64,000 nucleotides of DNA from Nostoc linckia FACHB-104 (GCF_014696615.1 NZ_JACJQJ010000022.1:59839-123838); one strand, 5' to 3'; positions 42,801-51,382 are shown, counted from the first letter of the stretch. Program-made: numbers and translations. The notes: generated by a model from the letters alone, not told the origin.

Positions 42801-43844
42801 CAAAAAAGTAGCGTGAGCATGAGCAAGTGTTATACCTAGCCCTAATAAATCACCTTGACGCTTAGATGTTGGAGGAGAAGTTAATAGATTACGTACTAAA
42901 TCGTGGAATAAGTCATGTAAACGATAGGTTGGTGTTCCATCTACCAAAAGGACACCAGACAATAACAGTGCTTTTGAGTGCAAGTAGACCAACTCATCAG
43001 ATGCATCCCGCTCATCATCCATATCCCACAGAGTTACAGCCATTTGCCCAGTAATAGTTACATCCTCCGGTAATATTCCCAACCAGATGAAATTTTCTCG
43101 CGTTTCGTTTTCTAATCGCTGAACGCTCAAATTTAATGATGCAGTTAAACTGAGTTTTTTTAAGCTGGCTTCATCCGCCGCGTCTCTGGCTGCTTTATCA
43201 TCGATTGTTCTTAAGCGGGCTACCTCTTTCTGCATATCCTGCACAAGAACTGTCCAAGAAATACCACCAGCAACTTGGGCAGCCGCTAGTTCCAATGCTA
43301 AGGGCAAGTAACCAAGCTCTTTGGCTAAAACCTCAGCCGACTGAGTTTCTGCGTTAGTGAGGTTACGTCCTAATTTTTTAGTCAGCAGTTCCATCGCCTG
43401 GGATGGCTGCATCACATCCAAAGAATATGTGCTGGCTCCGAGAACTTGGGCGATTGCTGCTTCACGGGTTGTTACCAAAACTTGACAACGCGCTCCACCA
43501 ACATTAAATGCTCGTGCATCCTCTGTATTCCAAGCATCATCTACTACCAGCAGCACAGCTTTGTCATACAGCAGTGTACGCAGTTGAGTGGAAGCAGCTT
43601 CCACACTAGTAGCTTTAAAGTTGTAGTCTCCTAATGCCTGTATCCAACCACTAAGCAGGGATAGAACATTAGGCTGCTGGCCTAATGTTGCCCAGAGAAT
43701 ACCATCACAAAAATGAGCTTGTACTTCTTTGTCATGTGCTAAAGCAGCTGCTAAGGTCGATTTGCCGACAGAACCTAAGCCGTGAATGGCAGTGATGACT
43801 AAAGTTTTAGTATTTGATAACTCCGTGAGCAGACGAGTTTTCAA
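39870..43844 (-). CDS. NLR-like NB-ARC NTPase with 24 tandem helical repeats
   Basis: A STAND/NLR-type protein of about 1324 residues in this frame. NB-ARC P-loop HGLGSVGKST at residues 21-30, then LLVVDDAWNTED, LVTTREAAI, GYLPLALELAA (the GxP-type motif) and a winged-helix segment ending with YRLHDLFHDLVRNLL. From about 511 to 1267 there are 24 repeats of 31-32 residues of the form ALAAAREIxxxxxRAxxLSSLADKLP. The only start is TTG at 43844 with no good ribosome-binding site, yet the frame is open upstream to a single UGA at 43943-43941 and carries the conserved PPLPTYYVDRPEYRQDL leader of cyanobacterial NLRs. The authentic protein may therefore begin at 44438. Confidence 0.85.
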   Translation of the reverse strand: MKTRLLTELSNTKTLVITAIHGLGSVGKSTLAAALAHDKEVQAHFCDGILWATLGQQPNVLSLLSGWIQALGDYNFKATSVEAASTQLRTLLYDKAVLLVVDDAWNTEDARAFNVGGARCQVLVTTREAAIAQVLGASTYSLDVMQPSQAMELLTKKLGRNLTNAETQSAEVLAKELGYLPLALELAAAQVAGGISWTVLVQDMQKEVARLRTIDDKAARDAADEASLKKLSLTASLNLSVQRLENETRENFIWLGILPEDVTITGQMAVTLWDMDDERDASDELVYLHSKALLLSGVLLVDGTPTYRLHDLFHDLVRNLLTSPPTSKRQGDLLGLGITLAHAHATFLEKYQQKTQDGLWHTIPYDGYIHQHLVWHLEKAQKVEEIHSLLWEESKTGGNGWYEACDRLGQTANFVTDVARAWQLAEDLWTEATLPQVIGLQCRYALIIASLNSLSANLPVKLLIVLIQKNVWTPEQGLAYVLQSSNPKQKANLLSELADHLPPNLKELGFLKALAVAREIQSGDDHAIALSSLADKLPELLPEALAAAREIRDEYYRAIVLSSLADKLPPDLLLEALAAAREIQSEDDRVYALSSLADKLPRELLPEALAAAREFQLEISRAIALSSLADKLPRELLPEALAAAREIWDEAYRAETLSSLADKLPELLPEALAVAREIPYEVPRAETLSSLADKLPELLPEALAAAREIQSEDDRADVLSSLVDKLPPDLLPEALAAAREIQSGDDRAKALSTLADKLPELLPEALAAAREIQDERNRAKTLSNLADKLPELLLEALAAAREIQSEDDRAETLSSLADKFPELLPEALAAAREIQSGEHRAEVLSSLADKLPPDLLPEVLAATREIQSGEHRAKALNSLADKLPRELLPEALAAAREIQDERNRAEALSSLADKLPELLLEALAAAREIRVESDRAKALNSLTDKLPRELLPEALAAAREIRDERNRAEALSSLADKLPPDLLPKALAVAREIRDERNRAEALSSLADKLPRELLPEALAAAREIRDERNRAKTLSSLADKFPELLLEVLTASREIPNDWGRAEVLSSLVDKLPPDLLPEALAAAREIQYGDRRAEALSSLVDKLPELLPEALASTRDIEYGNSLVKVLSSLADKLPRELLPEALAAAREIRDEYYRAKTLSSLADKFPELLPEALAAARQIQDERHRAEVLSSLADKLPRELLPEALAAAKEIQDESERAKTLSSLADKLPELLPEALAAARQIQDERHRADALRSLADKLSQIQKTPLFKDWRETLHILSVHTRPNLLSDIRVLTPVIFTLGGQEAVKDTASAIQEVSRWWR
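40040..42310 (-). repeat. 24 tandem coding repeats of 93 or 96 bp
   Basis: The repeats encode ALAAAREI...RAxxLSSLADKLPELLPE (31 residues) or the 32-residue versions with KLPRELLPE or KLPPDLLPE. The framework is nearly invariant at DNA level while the four to six residues after REI vary (QSEDD, RDERN, WDEAY, PYEVP, QYGDR). This is a pattern of repeat gain and loss plus local diversification. Confidence 0.9.
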
Positions 43845-43940
43845 ATCCTGTCTGTATTCTGGTCGATCTACGTAATAAGTTGGCAGGGGTGGTGCTTGTT
43901 GGGGATTTGACTTTACCCGTTCCCCAACGGGCGGCTGTAG
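43845..43940 (-). other. In-frame linker between UGA and NLR start
   Basis: Thirty-two sense codons in the frame of both flanking genes, reading LQPPVGERVKSNPQQAPPLP then TYYVDRPEYRQD. No ATG, GTG or TTG lies in it. The sequence is NLR-like, which indicates that the UGA interrupts a once-continuous gene or is read through. Confidence 0.8.
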
Positions 43941-44438
43941 TCAATATTGTTTGGTGATATTAATGCCACCCTGACCAAAAGTTTGATAAACTTCACCACC
44001 AGAAATATTCTGGGTATTAATCCCAATTGTTTCAGCTAATTTGGCAGGATTTTGGCTTGACAATTGATTAGCCTGAAGTGCCTTTGTCAAATTTTGAATT
44101 TCTGCGGCAAGTTGTGGGTTTTCTTTCGCTGCTGCTATAGCATCAGTTGCAAAAGCTTCCACTGCCGCTTTTATTTCTGAGTCTACCTTAGCTGCTGATT
44201 CTATCTTTTCTACCAAAACTGCTTCTCCAATATCCTCTCTTCGTCCTGGAGGTAATGCTGCATTTTGTACTGCTGCTTCTAGGGCATTTGCTGTATCACG
44301 GGATTTATGCTTAAGTAGTTCAATCACCTTTCCAGCTTGCTCAAATGCTTTAGCAACAATAATTTCGCCTGTTTTTTCAAACGTTTTGTTTAGAAGCAAA
44401 GTTACAAGCGCGATCGCCCCAGCAGTTAATGGCTCCAT
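43941..44438 (-). CDS. NLR N-terminal module ending in amyloid-like motif
   Basis: A 165-residue protein starting MEPLTAGAIALVTLLLNKTF. The hydrophobic N-terminal helix, charged helices and conserved-looking ALPPGRREDIGEAVLVEKIE segment belong to a family found fused to or next to cyanobacterial NLRs. The C-terminus (ISGGEVYQTFGQGGINITKQ followed by Y) is rich in Gly, Gln, Asn and Thr with beta-prone spacing, resembling the short amyloid signalling motifs described for bacterial NLR systems. Its UGA (context TAT UGA CTA) is in frame with the NLR downstream. Effector or adaptor function is inferred from this context. Confidence 0.72.
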   Translation of the reverse strand: MEPLTAGAIALVTLLLNKTFEKTGEIIVAKAFEQAGKVIELLKHKSRDTANALEAAVQNAALPPGRREDIGEAVLVEKIESAAKVDSEIKAAVEAFATDAIAAAKENPQLAAEIQNLTKALQANQLSSQNPAKLAETIGINTQNISGGEVYQTFGQGGINITKQY

Positions 44439-44628
44439 CTACTACCTCTTAAGCGCGGTATTATATTTTATTATTACCACATGGTTTTTGTTCTAAATTA
44501 CACAATTAATCAAGAAAAATCTTTAGTTAGCTTATTGTTAAGGCTCATAATTCATTCAGCATTCCACTTTTGGGCTAAAAAGTGGAATCAGACCCTCAAA
44601 GCCTTACCACTTCATTCATGTCCCACAC

Positions 44629-44663
44629 GCGATTGCCTCCGGCACTGCGCTCCGCGCAATCGC
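44629..44663. repeat. Palindromic short repeat
   Basis: GCGATTGC and GCAATCGC are perfect inverted arms around a GC-rich centre (CTCCGGCACTGCGCTCCGC), a typical small dispersed palindrome in cyanobacterial genomes. Confidence 0.55.
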
Positions 44664-44996
44664 CGTCCCCAAGAGAAAAAGCCATTGCGATCGCCCCCAC
44701 GATCCGGAGCTTTATCGCCAACCATATACGAGTGCTGTATCCGATTTCCTTGGATGAAGATACCATTGCCAATATGGGATCGTCTTGTGATGTTTTCTGG
44801 CTATCGTATGAGTCACCAACAAAGTTAGATCGCTTATAATCTTACAAGTGACTTATGACTGCACCAAAGATATTGGCAACTTGAATCATACTTTACGCTT
44901 TTTTTGAAGTCAGCCTTGACATCTCGACTTACTCTATAGATATAATTATGTAACAAATAAAAACCAAAAAAGCCAGAAATGAATAAACCAAACCTA

Positions 44997-45025
44997 AGCC
45001 AGGGAGTAACATCCCTGGCTTTTTT
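44997..45025 (+). terminator. Strong rho-independent terminator without an obvious gene
   Basis: AGCCAGGGA-gtaaca-TCCCTGGCT followed by TTTTT. No convincing plus-strand gene lies upstream, which suggests a short non-coding transcript or a lost gene between about 44500 and 44990. Confidence 0.85.
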
Positions 45026-45075
45026 GATAAGTCCATGTTTCTCCGAATTAATGTCAAATTGATTGAGGTTTTAGC

Positions 45076-45106
45076 GTCATAAATACCTGTGACAAATATT
45101 TATGAC
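45076..45106. promoter_or_regulatory. 10-bp inverted repeat upstream of integrase 3
   Basis: GTCATAAATA-N11-TATTTATGAC is a perfect inverted repeat about 300 bases before the third integrase gene, with further TGTCATAAA-like words at 45227. It may be an operator, an attachment-site arm or a transposon-end repeat. Confidence 0.45.
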
Positions 45107-45398
45107 AAGTTCAGAGATTTAACACATTTATTTCCTAGATTGAGCAAGACTTTTTCAGCTTTTTAATGTCCACCAATTGAGGAGATAAATGGTAAATCCT
45201 ATGGCACTCTGTTTATTATAAACTGTCATAAATTGGAGGTTTATTTGGCAAGCTTGATTAAAATAATTCTCGCTAATTTCATACCTAAAAAATGGAGAAA
45301 CTTGATGCTTACTAATTTTAATCTTGGAGATTTATGCCGATTAATTATGTCATGACCACTTTTATTAGCAAACAAGAAATAAACTAGGAGCTTCAATT

Positions 45399-47132
45399 AT
45401 GAGCATTATCCCATCAAATCCCACAACGCTTTTTGATGTTTACCAACTTTATTGTATATTCCTTAAATTACTATACAGTGATAGAAAATATGATGTGACG
45501 GCAGGTATTCGCACTGCATTAATTCGCTATACCCTACCCAAATTTGGCTTCCCTTTACCCTCACGCAATAAGCTAAATGCTGAGCAGGTAAATGCTGGAT
45601 TAGAGTTTATGAAAAAAGTGCCTATATCGGAATTAAACAACGCGCTTGACTATCAACAAGAAGTTTTTGATTCTCTTGGTGATGTTAAGAGTGAGCGAAA
45701 TTATCGCTTTCATCTCAACAAGATGGTTACTTGGTGCCATAACCAATCTTGGTGGAAAATTGCCAAGAAAGCAGATGCAGAAAATTATTGCCCCCCCATC
45801 CGCCTGCTAAGAGGTCGGGTTAGCGATAAAGTTCGCGTCACTTCTAAGAATATGACACCTAAATCTAGCAATTTTACTTATGGCTTAAAACCTGCGGAAA
45901 TCTCAACCCAGTTACAACAAGAGTTAGACAGTTTTTTAAATTTTCAGACAACAATTGTTGGCAGTCGCAAACGTCAAGATGCCCCTTTACGTACTCGCAG
46001 CGCGATGGCTCACGTTAATAATAGTAAACGAATGTTGGGATGGCTCCATCGATTTAAGGGTGTCCCTGTTGAGCAATTGAGTTTAAAACTACTTGTGATT
46101 GGTAGTGGTCTAACTCAAGATGGACAGCGAGATGAAAATGTCATTGATGAGGTCATTGATTTGATTGATGAACTTTTGCAGTGGCTTAGAGAGATTCGAG
46201 AAGCTTCACCTAACAGCGAATTGAAATATGTGGAATCATTGGTTGCTGTAGCCAAATTTTTGTATCACAAGGAATCCAAATCCCAATCCCGTGAGCAAGT
46301 TGCTAGCAAACGTGTGGGGTACAGAGATATTCCCATCATTGAGGAATTACGGCGACTTGAGTGTGAAGTTATGGCACGAGTCAATACCACACCCCGCTGC
46401 TCTGATGAGTCGAAAAAATGGGTTGACTGGCCTACCTTTAAAGCCTGTATCCTGCGTTTGATTTCTGAATGCGCTCCCCTCGACAAAAAGGGTAAAAAGC
46501 GCAGTCAGCGTGTTATTGCCCAGAGTCATCAAGTTGCTTTGATTTGTCTACTTTTGAGTGCTTTTCCAGATAGGTCGAGAACTATCCGGGAGTTAGAGGT
46601 GGGTAGAACTTTAGTTAATCGCGATGGCAAATGGTTTGTTGAACATACTGCGGAGGATTTTAAGACAGGAAGTTCTTTTTGTAAGAATGGGCAGAAACGA
46701 ATTGTAGAACTTCCAGAAGCTTTATATCCTCGACTAGAGGAATGGCTCTCAAAGTGGCGGTCAGTTTTTCAGCCAAATCATTCCTATGTCTTTACACAAG
46801 TGAATGGTAAACCACTGACAGACGGCTCTCTCTATCAATATTTCCGTAAACGCATCTATCGTCTTACTGGACAGGCGTTTACACCTCATATGGTGCGGGA
46901 TTCTATTGTTACGTATCTTAAGTTGTCTGGGACTTCGGATCAGGTGCTAGCTGCGTTGGCAGAACTGATGGCTCACAGTCAAAAGACCCAACACCAAATT
47001 TATGATCGCCGTACTTCAGAACAAAAATTGGCTCCCGCTTTGGAGGTATTGCAGTCATTACCTACAGGTAATTTGCCACCAGCACCAGCACCAGCACCAC
47101 TTAAAACTATTCAGCTACCTATGGAGGTTTAG
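45399..47132 (+). CDS. Large tyrosine recombinase (integrase 3)
   Basis: A 577-residue recombinase, much longer than the two other integrases. The N-terminal half (about 1-320) is a helical DNA-binding region. The C-terminal catalytic domain carries Arg in FPDRSRTIRELE, His/Arg in TPHMVRDS, His in MAHSQKT and Tyr in HQIYDRRT. Proteins of this layout occur singly on cyanobacterial plasmids and may act in resolution or integration. The C-terminus has an APAPAP tract. A 49-residue frame follows five bases after its stop. Confidence 0.85.
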   Translation: MSIIPSNPTTLFDVYQLYCIFLKLLYSDRKYDVTAGIRTALIRYTLPKFGFPLPSRNKLNAEQVNAGLEFMKKVPISELNNALDYQQEVFDSLGDVKSERNYRFHLNKMVTWCHNQSWWKIAKKADAENYCPPIRLLRGRVSDKVRVTSKNMTPKSSNFTYGLKPAEISTQLQQELDSFLNFQTTIVGSRKRQDAPLRTRSAMAHVNNSKRMLGWLHRFKGVPVEQLSLKLLVIGSGLTQDGQRDENVIDEVIDLIDELLQWLREIREASPNSELKYVESLVAVAKFLYHKESKSQSREQVASKRVGYRDIPIIEELRRLECEVMARVNTTPRCSDESKKWVDWPTFKACILRLISECAPLDKKGKKRSQRVIAQSHQVALICLLLSAFPDRSRTIRELEVGRTLVNRDGKWFVEHTAEDFKTGSSFCKNGQKRIVELPEALYPRLEEWLSKWRSVFQPNHSYVFTQVNGKPLTDGSLYQYFRKRIYRLTGQAFTPHMVRDSIVTYLKLSGTSDQVLAALAELMAHSQKTQHQIYDRRTSEQKLAPALEVLQSLPTGNLPPAPAPAPLKTIQLPMEV

Positions 47133-47137
47133 AAGCA

Positions 47138-47287
47138 ATGATTGACTTGACATTCTCTGTACTGACTGTCGTAGTCCTGTACAGGAGCATCGATGAATTC
47201 AACAGGCTATTAATGCCCACTTTTTTAGTGGAAGTACCTCAAAAATTATCAAATAAAAATCAGGAGATGATAGATGGAATATTCTAA
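47138..47287 (+). CDS. Possible 49-residue protein after integrase 3
   Basis: ATG at 47138, five bases after the integrase stop, reads MIDLTFSVLTVVVLYRSIDE and ends by overlapping the next gene by 14 bases. The N-terminal hydrophobic stretch suggests a small membrane protein. Operon-like spacing is the main support. Confidence 0.4.
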   Translation: MIDLTFSVLTVVVLYRSIDEFNRLLMPTFLVEVPQKLSNKNQEMIDGIF

Positions 47288-47816
47288 ATTTGTCCTAACC
47301 CATCATACACTGCACTCTCGCTTAGTTTCTTATGCAGCGCACAGAATTACCAGAACCAGTGAGCATATAGAATCGGAAACTAGAGCCAGAATTGCCAAAC
47401 TGGAAAAACAAAAGGAACGGATGGGCATAGACCTGTTAATATCTAAACAATTGCCTTGTGATTATCATGATATCCCGCGCGATCTGTTTCAAAGTATCGC
47501 CTACAGTGACCCAACCTACCGCCAGATTTCCCTAGAGCTTGCTGCTGCTAAATTCAGTTTTATGAAAATGATGAGAACTGATACTACCCCAAATCAGCAA
47601 GATTATGCACTAGCGGAGCAACAGGTAAGGGATTATTTTGAAGCCTTGCAAAATCCATCAAAATATGTATATGAATACTGGGGAAGTAAGCTATCAGCTA
47701 GAGAGAAACACCTCCTCTACAGTTTAGACTTTCTCTGGTATGACGAAAACGGCAAACCCTGTGAGGCAATTGTATCGACCAACGATGTCACCTGCTGGTA
47801 TAACCCGCTTTTGTGA
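47274..47816 (+). CDS. Hypothetical protein downstream of integrase 3
   Basis: A 180-residue soluble helical protein (MEYSKFVLTHHTLHSRLVSY start) that I do not recognise. CAGGAG lies ten bases upstream of the ATG. The central region (residues 35-60) is a charged helix; the C-terminal half contains conserved-looking Tyr/Trp (YVYEYWGSKL, LDFLWYDENG). Probably co-transcribed with integrase 3. Confidence 0.6.
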   Translation: MEYSKFVLTHHTLHSRLVSYAAHRITRTSEHIESETRARIAKLEKQKERMGIDLLISKQLPCDYHDIPRDLFQSIAYSDPTYRQISLELAAAKFSFMKMMRTDTTPNQQDYALAEQQVRDYFEALQNPSKYVYEYWGSKLSAREKHLLYSLDFLWYDENGKPCEAIVSTNDVTCWYNPLL

Positions 47817-48131
47817 CTCTGGAAGGATAATAATCAAAGCTAAATGATGAAACTCAGATTTGCTAAGGGTACTAGCACTCTCAAACTAATAGAAATTTCC
47901 AAACAAAGCTCTACAGGTAAAATCCTATCAGGGCAAGGGTTTCAGTTTTTAGTTTAGTGAAAGTGATAAAGGAGGGTTAGGTAATTGTCACATAAATGAC
48001 TCATGTCACCGAACAGGAGGGTCTTGAAGCTCTTGGTGCTAAGGAGGCTGGGGGAGTGAGTTGTTAAAATCATCTCTTTGTCTCCTTTCTTCCGCAGCTT
48101 CCCCGGCTCTCTTCTTTTACACTTGCTACTT
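47817..48131. other. Intergenic region, nothing recognised
   Basis: About 315 bases between convergent genes. Low-complexity purine/pyrimidine stretches near 48020-48120, no clear gene or strong hairpin. Confidence 0.4.
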
Positions 48132-49187
48132 TTATCTCAACAATTGTAAAAATTCTCGAACAACATCAAAAGGTTGCTCTAGACACCTAGTAGAATCGTA
48201 TCGTTCGACGATTCGTACACCTTGAAGCCGGAAAAGGCGTTCGCGTTCTTGTTCTTCTACCCGTCTATCCGGGGTGTGATACGGCCCATCGACTTCCAGA
48301 ATTCCCAACTTTCCTTGATAGCAAACTAAAAAATCCGCCTCTTTGTTGACTCGTGAGTTTGGTTTTCCTGGGTCATTCAAGCGTGCTAAACAGTTTGGGA
48401 GATAGAGCACAGAAAATCCGTCTAGTGCATGGGCGATTGCGATTTCAGCTTTTGAGCGAAACCGCAATCCTTTCCATTCGTAAATTCGACTATTTGGATA
48501 AAATTGAATCCCTTGGTTATGAACCGCTCTTTCTTCTGGCGCAGCATTACTATCAACTTTTGTTGTCCTATCCAGTACAGTAAATTCTAGAACTTCCCTA
48601 TCAGGAATTGCCTTTTCAAAGTCTGTGCAATCTTCTCCATCGTAATTACCTGGTGCGCCATCGACATACAGGTAATCAGTTTTTTCACCAGAAGATTGCG
48701 TTGTTTGATGCACAAATTGTGACAGCAATTTTTCGGGTTCTCTCAATGAGGGAGCAACCAATTTGCGGGCATTTTCGATATCTTCTGCGGTCACTTTATT
48801 GTTACGGCAAATCTTTAATGCCATTTTTAATGTTTGGCGTTTCGTTTCCAAATTTTTTGTCTTTCTTAACTCTAAAAGTGTAGTTACAGAAAGTTTAATA
48901 TTGGAAATATCAATTTGAAATTTATCATTAATAATTATTCTCTCGTTGTAAGCCCAGGCTCTTTCATGACAAGTAGATGGAGCCAAAAAACCTTCTTCTT
49001 CATGCAACCTTGCACAAATTTGATCAAAAGACCCAAATTTCTGAGATTTTTTTAGCCCATCATCAAATATTTCATATTTTAAGCGCCAAAGTAAATGATC
49101 AATCTTTTGGTTATGAGTGTGTAAAGAATCAATTATTTTTTTACACTCAGACTCTTCAGGTTCCGACAAATATAGCTCGTCTAACAT
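48132..49187 (-). CDS. Protein with C-terminal PD-(D/E)xK (DUF559/Vsr-like) nuclease domain
   Basis: A 351-residue protein. The C-terminal 120 residues contain RFRSKAEIAIAHAL, KEADFLVCYQGKLGILEVDG with the spaced Asp and Glu of PD-(D/E)xK folds, and PYHTPDRRVEEQERERLFRL plus GVRIVERYD, as in DUF559/Vsr-like nucleases. The N-terminal part is helical and unrecognised. There is no methylase nearby, so it may be a standalone nuclease. It is divergent from the XRE regulator gene. Confidence 0.68.
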   Translation of the reverse strand: MLDELYLSEPEESECKKIIDSLHTHNQKIDHLLWRLKYEIFDDGLKKSQKFGSFDQICARLHEEEGFLAPSTCHERAWAYNERIIINDKFQIDISNIKLSVTTLLELRKTKNLETKRQTLKMALKICRNNKVTAEDIENARKLVAPSLREPEKLLSQFVHQTTQSSGEKTDYLYVDGAPGNYDGEDCTDFEKAIPDREVLEFTVLDRTTKVDSNAAPEERAVHNQGIQFYPNSRIYEWKGLRFRSKAEIAIAHALDGFSVLYLPNCLARLNDPGKPNSRVNKEADFLVCYQGKLGILEVDGPYHTPDRRVEEQERERLFRLQGVRIVERYDSTRCLEQPFDVVREFLQLLR

Positions 49188-49521
49188 AGACTATACGCAA
49201 CAACAGTAAATATTTCCCAGATTTATTGACATGGAGAGCATTCAAAGAAGAGTGGTGCGCCAATGCAACACCTGCTTGGTGGCAAGCTCTTGAGTCAAGA
49301 AAGTAATTGGTAAAGTGTTCACTTCCCCCCGTCCAAGAGATGCTGAAGCTTGGCTCTACCCGGTCTTTTTGGTTTGGTCGAGAACTAGGGATAGAGGTAA
49401 AGTTACTGGAGGTTACCATCCCTTCAATGCAAAATGCAGACGACAGAAACGATTGACATAGGTAATTGTAACAACAATATGCTGTTTTTGCATATTAACT
49501 CAGCCACTGTAACCTCCGAGC
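49188..49521. other. Divergent promoter region
   Basis: TTGACA at 49453 begins a promoter-like element, and AATATGC-N7-GCATATT (49476-49496) is a 7-bp inverted repeat just before the XRE gene, a likely repressor site. The rest holds no gene. Confidence 0.45.
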
Positions 49522-49785
49522 ATGGGAGGTTCTATCTACTCGGTAAGGTACAGGGCATTTCTTGTACGACTGCGTTCAGCGCGACTTGAAGCTAATTTGA
49601 CTCAAGTAGAAGTTGCCCAAAAGCTAAATCAGCCCCAGTCGTATGTTTCGCGGTGCGAGTCAGGCGAACGTCGTGTTGATGTGGTTGAACTGACCGACTT
49701 TGCAATGATTTACAAAAAGCCTCTCGAATATTTTGTGGATTTTTGTACTCCTAGGAATAGCGATGTCAACGAGGCGCACAAGTAA
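49522..49785 (+). CDS. XRE-family HTH regulator
   Basis: An 87-residue protein with a complete Cro/C1-type HTH: RLEANLTQVEVAQKLNQPQS, then YVSRCESGERRVDVVELTDF. Length is that of a bare DNA-binding domain plus a short tail. It may repress its own promoter through the inverted repeat 25-45 bases upstream, and the divergent nuclease-like gene. Confidence 0.85.
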   Translation: MGGSIYSVRYRAFLVRLRSARLEANLTQVEVAQKLNQPQSYVSRCESGERRVDVVELTDFAMIYKKPLEYFVDFCTPRNSDVNEAHK

Positions 49786-50052
49786 ACGCAAATTTCTCAC
49801 AAACAATAAAAAATCGATTGATATAGACTGATGTGAGACATTTTTTCGATACATCACCCATTCAAATTGACGGAGATAAATAAACTAAGTATAATTTAGT
49901 ATATATTCAGCTAAAACAATTACTTCATTTATTCTGAATACCGAAACAAAAATGCTCTGTTCATAAAATCAAGTATTCCAAAACCAGGCTTGGATAAAAC
50001 CAAACCCAAAGCATCATTAATTAGAGATTCAGGAAATACAAATTGCTTGATA

Positions 50053-51020
50053 TTAAGCGGTATTAGTTAGAAATTTTAAGCATCTGTAAGCAGCAGCAAA
50101 GATATGTTTAGAAGGACTTGAGCTTGTAATCGCAATTAAAATTCGCCGTGAGCTTACAGTAATTAAGGCTCCTAACTTCAATAATTTTGTCCGAATAGTT
50201 CCAACTTGAGCATTTTGTAGTTCGGTTTTAGCTAAACATTGTTGACGCAATGCATTCATCAAAATATATTCTTCCATTGTTGCCATATTTGTTTAATAAC
50301 TCTCTCTAGTTCTTCTAACGCCCCTGCTGCTGGATCTATATTAGAAGGGCGAAGTTTGGCTGCCAATAAGTGTTTTCCACAAAAGATATAAAGTGGAGCA
50401 TAGCAGTATCCTCCATAATAAGTGTTGAAGAAAACTTGCTCTTGATTACCATGCACTAAATCATCAGTTACATCCAAATCTAAAATAATTTGTCGTGGTT
50501 CTTTAGAGTAAGACTCTAGAAATATCTTCACAAATAGACTTTCAATTTCTTCTGGCGAGTGACCTATTTTATGATAACGACTGTCTGCTCCTTGTTCTAC
50601 ATCTTCAGGACAATGCTCAAGACGATTTAATGTACTTTTCCCTGCTAAAGTAACTGATTCATTTTCTATACCAATTCTTTTTTGCAATGCTAGCGCAAAC
50701 ATTGGATCATGGCGTAATTCCTCGTGGTCATTCAAGTCTTCATACCCCATGACCAGCCCGTATATCCGTTGCTTAATTAAGCTTTCTATCGAATGATTAA
50801 TTCGATTTGGCTTTCGGTAATCTTGGAAACACTGTGCAAACTGTGATGTGATTTGCAGTTTGCTGTCTATTTCAGCAATTAAGCTTAACCCTGCATCCGA
50901 TGTTACCTGTCCACCCTCACCGAGATTCAACCATAATTTTGCTTTGCTACCGTCACGGATTGCGAGTGGCAGAGGTGGCATCTTTGCGGTGGGAGCAAAT
51001 AGATTGGAATGGTGGCACAA
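50053..51020 (-). pseudogene. IS1380-family transposase, internally deleted and frameshifted
   Basis: The minus strand encodes the IS1380 N-terminal region (LGEGGQVTSDAGLSLIAEID, RIYGLVMGYEDLNDHEELRH, QIILDLDVTDDLVHGNQEQV with a DDE Asp) from about 50945 to 50270. It then jumps frame to a C-terminal segment (EYILMNALRQQCLAKTELQN, then LGALITVSSRRILIAI). About half of the central DDE domain is missing. The first residues upstream are read from the adjoining integrase fragment. Confidence 0.82.
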
Positions 51021-51382
51021 TTTACGTGAGGCGAGTCAAAAAAGGTACATCCTCTGTTCAACCCCTTTCTGGTTTGGAGATTCGCGCTCTCCGTCAGTTG
51101 CAACGAGATTATCCTGCCAGTCCCTATATTTTCCAGTCGTCTCGACTTAGCCCGTTGGCACATGATACGATCGCCGGCATTGTTGAGCGGGCTGGTAAAT
51201 TAGCAGGTTTGCCTTTCCCTATTCATGCTCATATGCTGCGGCATGGAACAGGTTACTATCTGGCGAATCGAGGTATTGATACCCGAACCATTCAGAGTTA
51301 CTTGGGGCATAAAAATATTCAGCATACCGTTCGTTACACCGAACTTGCGTCTACCAAGTTTCAAGGTCTTTGGGATGATTGA
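50942..51382 (+). pseudogene. C-terminal fragment of a tyrosine recombinase
   Basis: The frame encodes LLCYRHGLRVAEVASLRWEQ (with catalytic Arg), then HAHMLRHGTGYYLANRG and the final SYLGHKNIQHTVRYTELAS with His and Tyr. The N-terminal core-binding domain is absent; the fragment abuts the IS1380 remnant. It is probably an integrase cut by IS insertion and later deletion. Confidence 0.75.

Larger units (their letters stand above)
44439..45398. other. Intergenic region with hairpins and terminator
   Basis: Holds the NLR promoter (minus strand), a palindromic repeat GCGATTGC...GCAATCGC at 44629-44663, a strong terminator at 44997-45025 and an inverted repeat at 45076-45106. Two overlapping plus-strand frames between 44481 and 44839 lack recognisable protein features. 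Confidence 0.5.

Noticed and set aside
43941..43943. Explaining the in-frame stop by the CUA tRNA in the array
   Set aside because: The stop is UGA, whereas the CUA anticodon reads UAG; the two observations are not linked.
44481..44839. Two overlapping plus-strand frames of 85-115 codons
   Set aside because: Composition is not protein-like, the frames cross a dispersed palindrome, and there is no ribosome-binding site.
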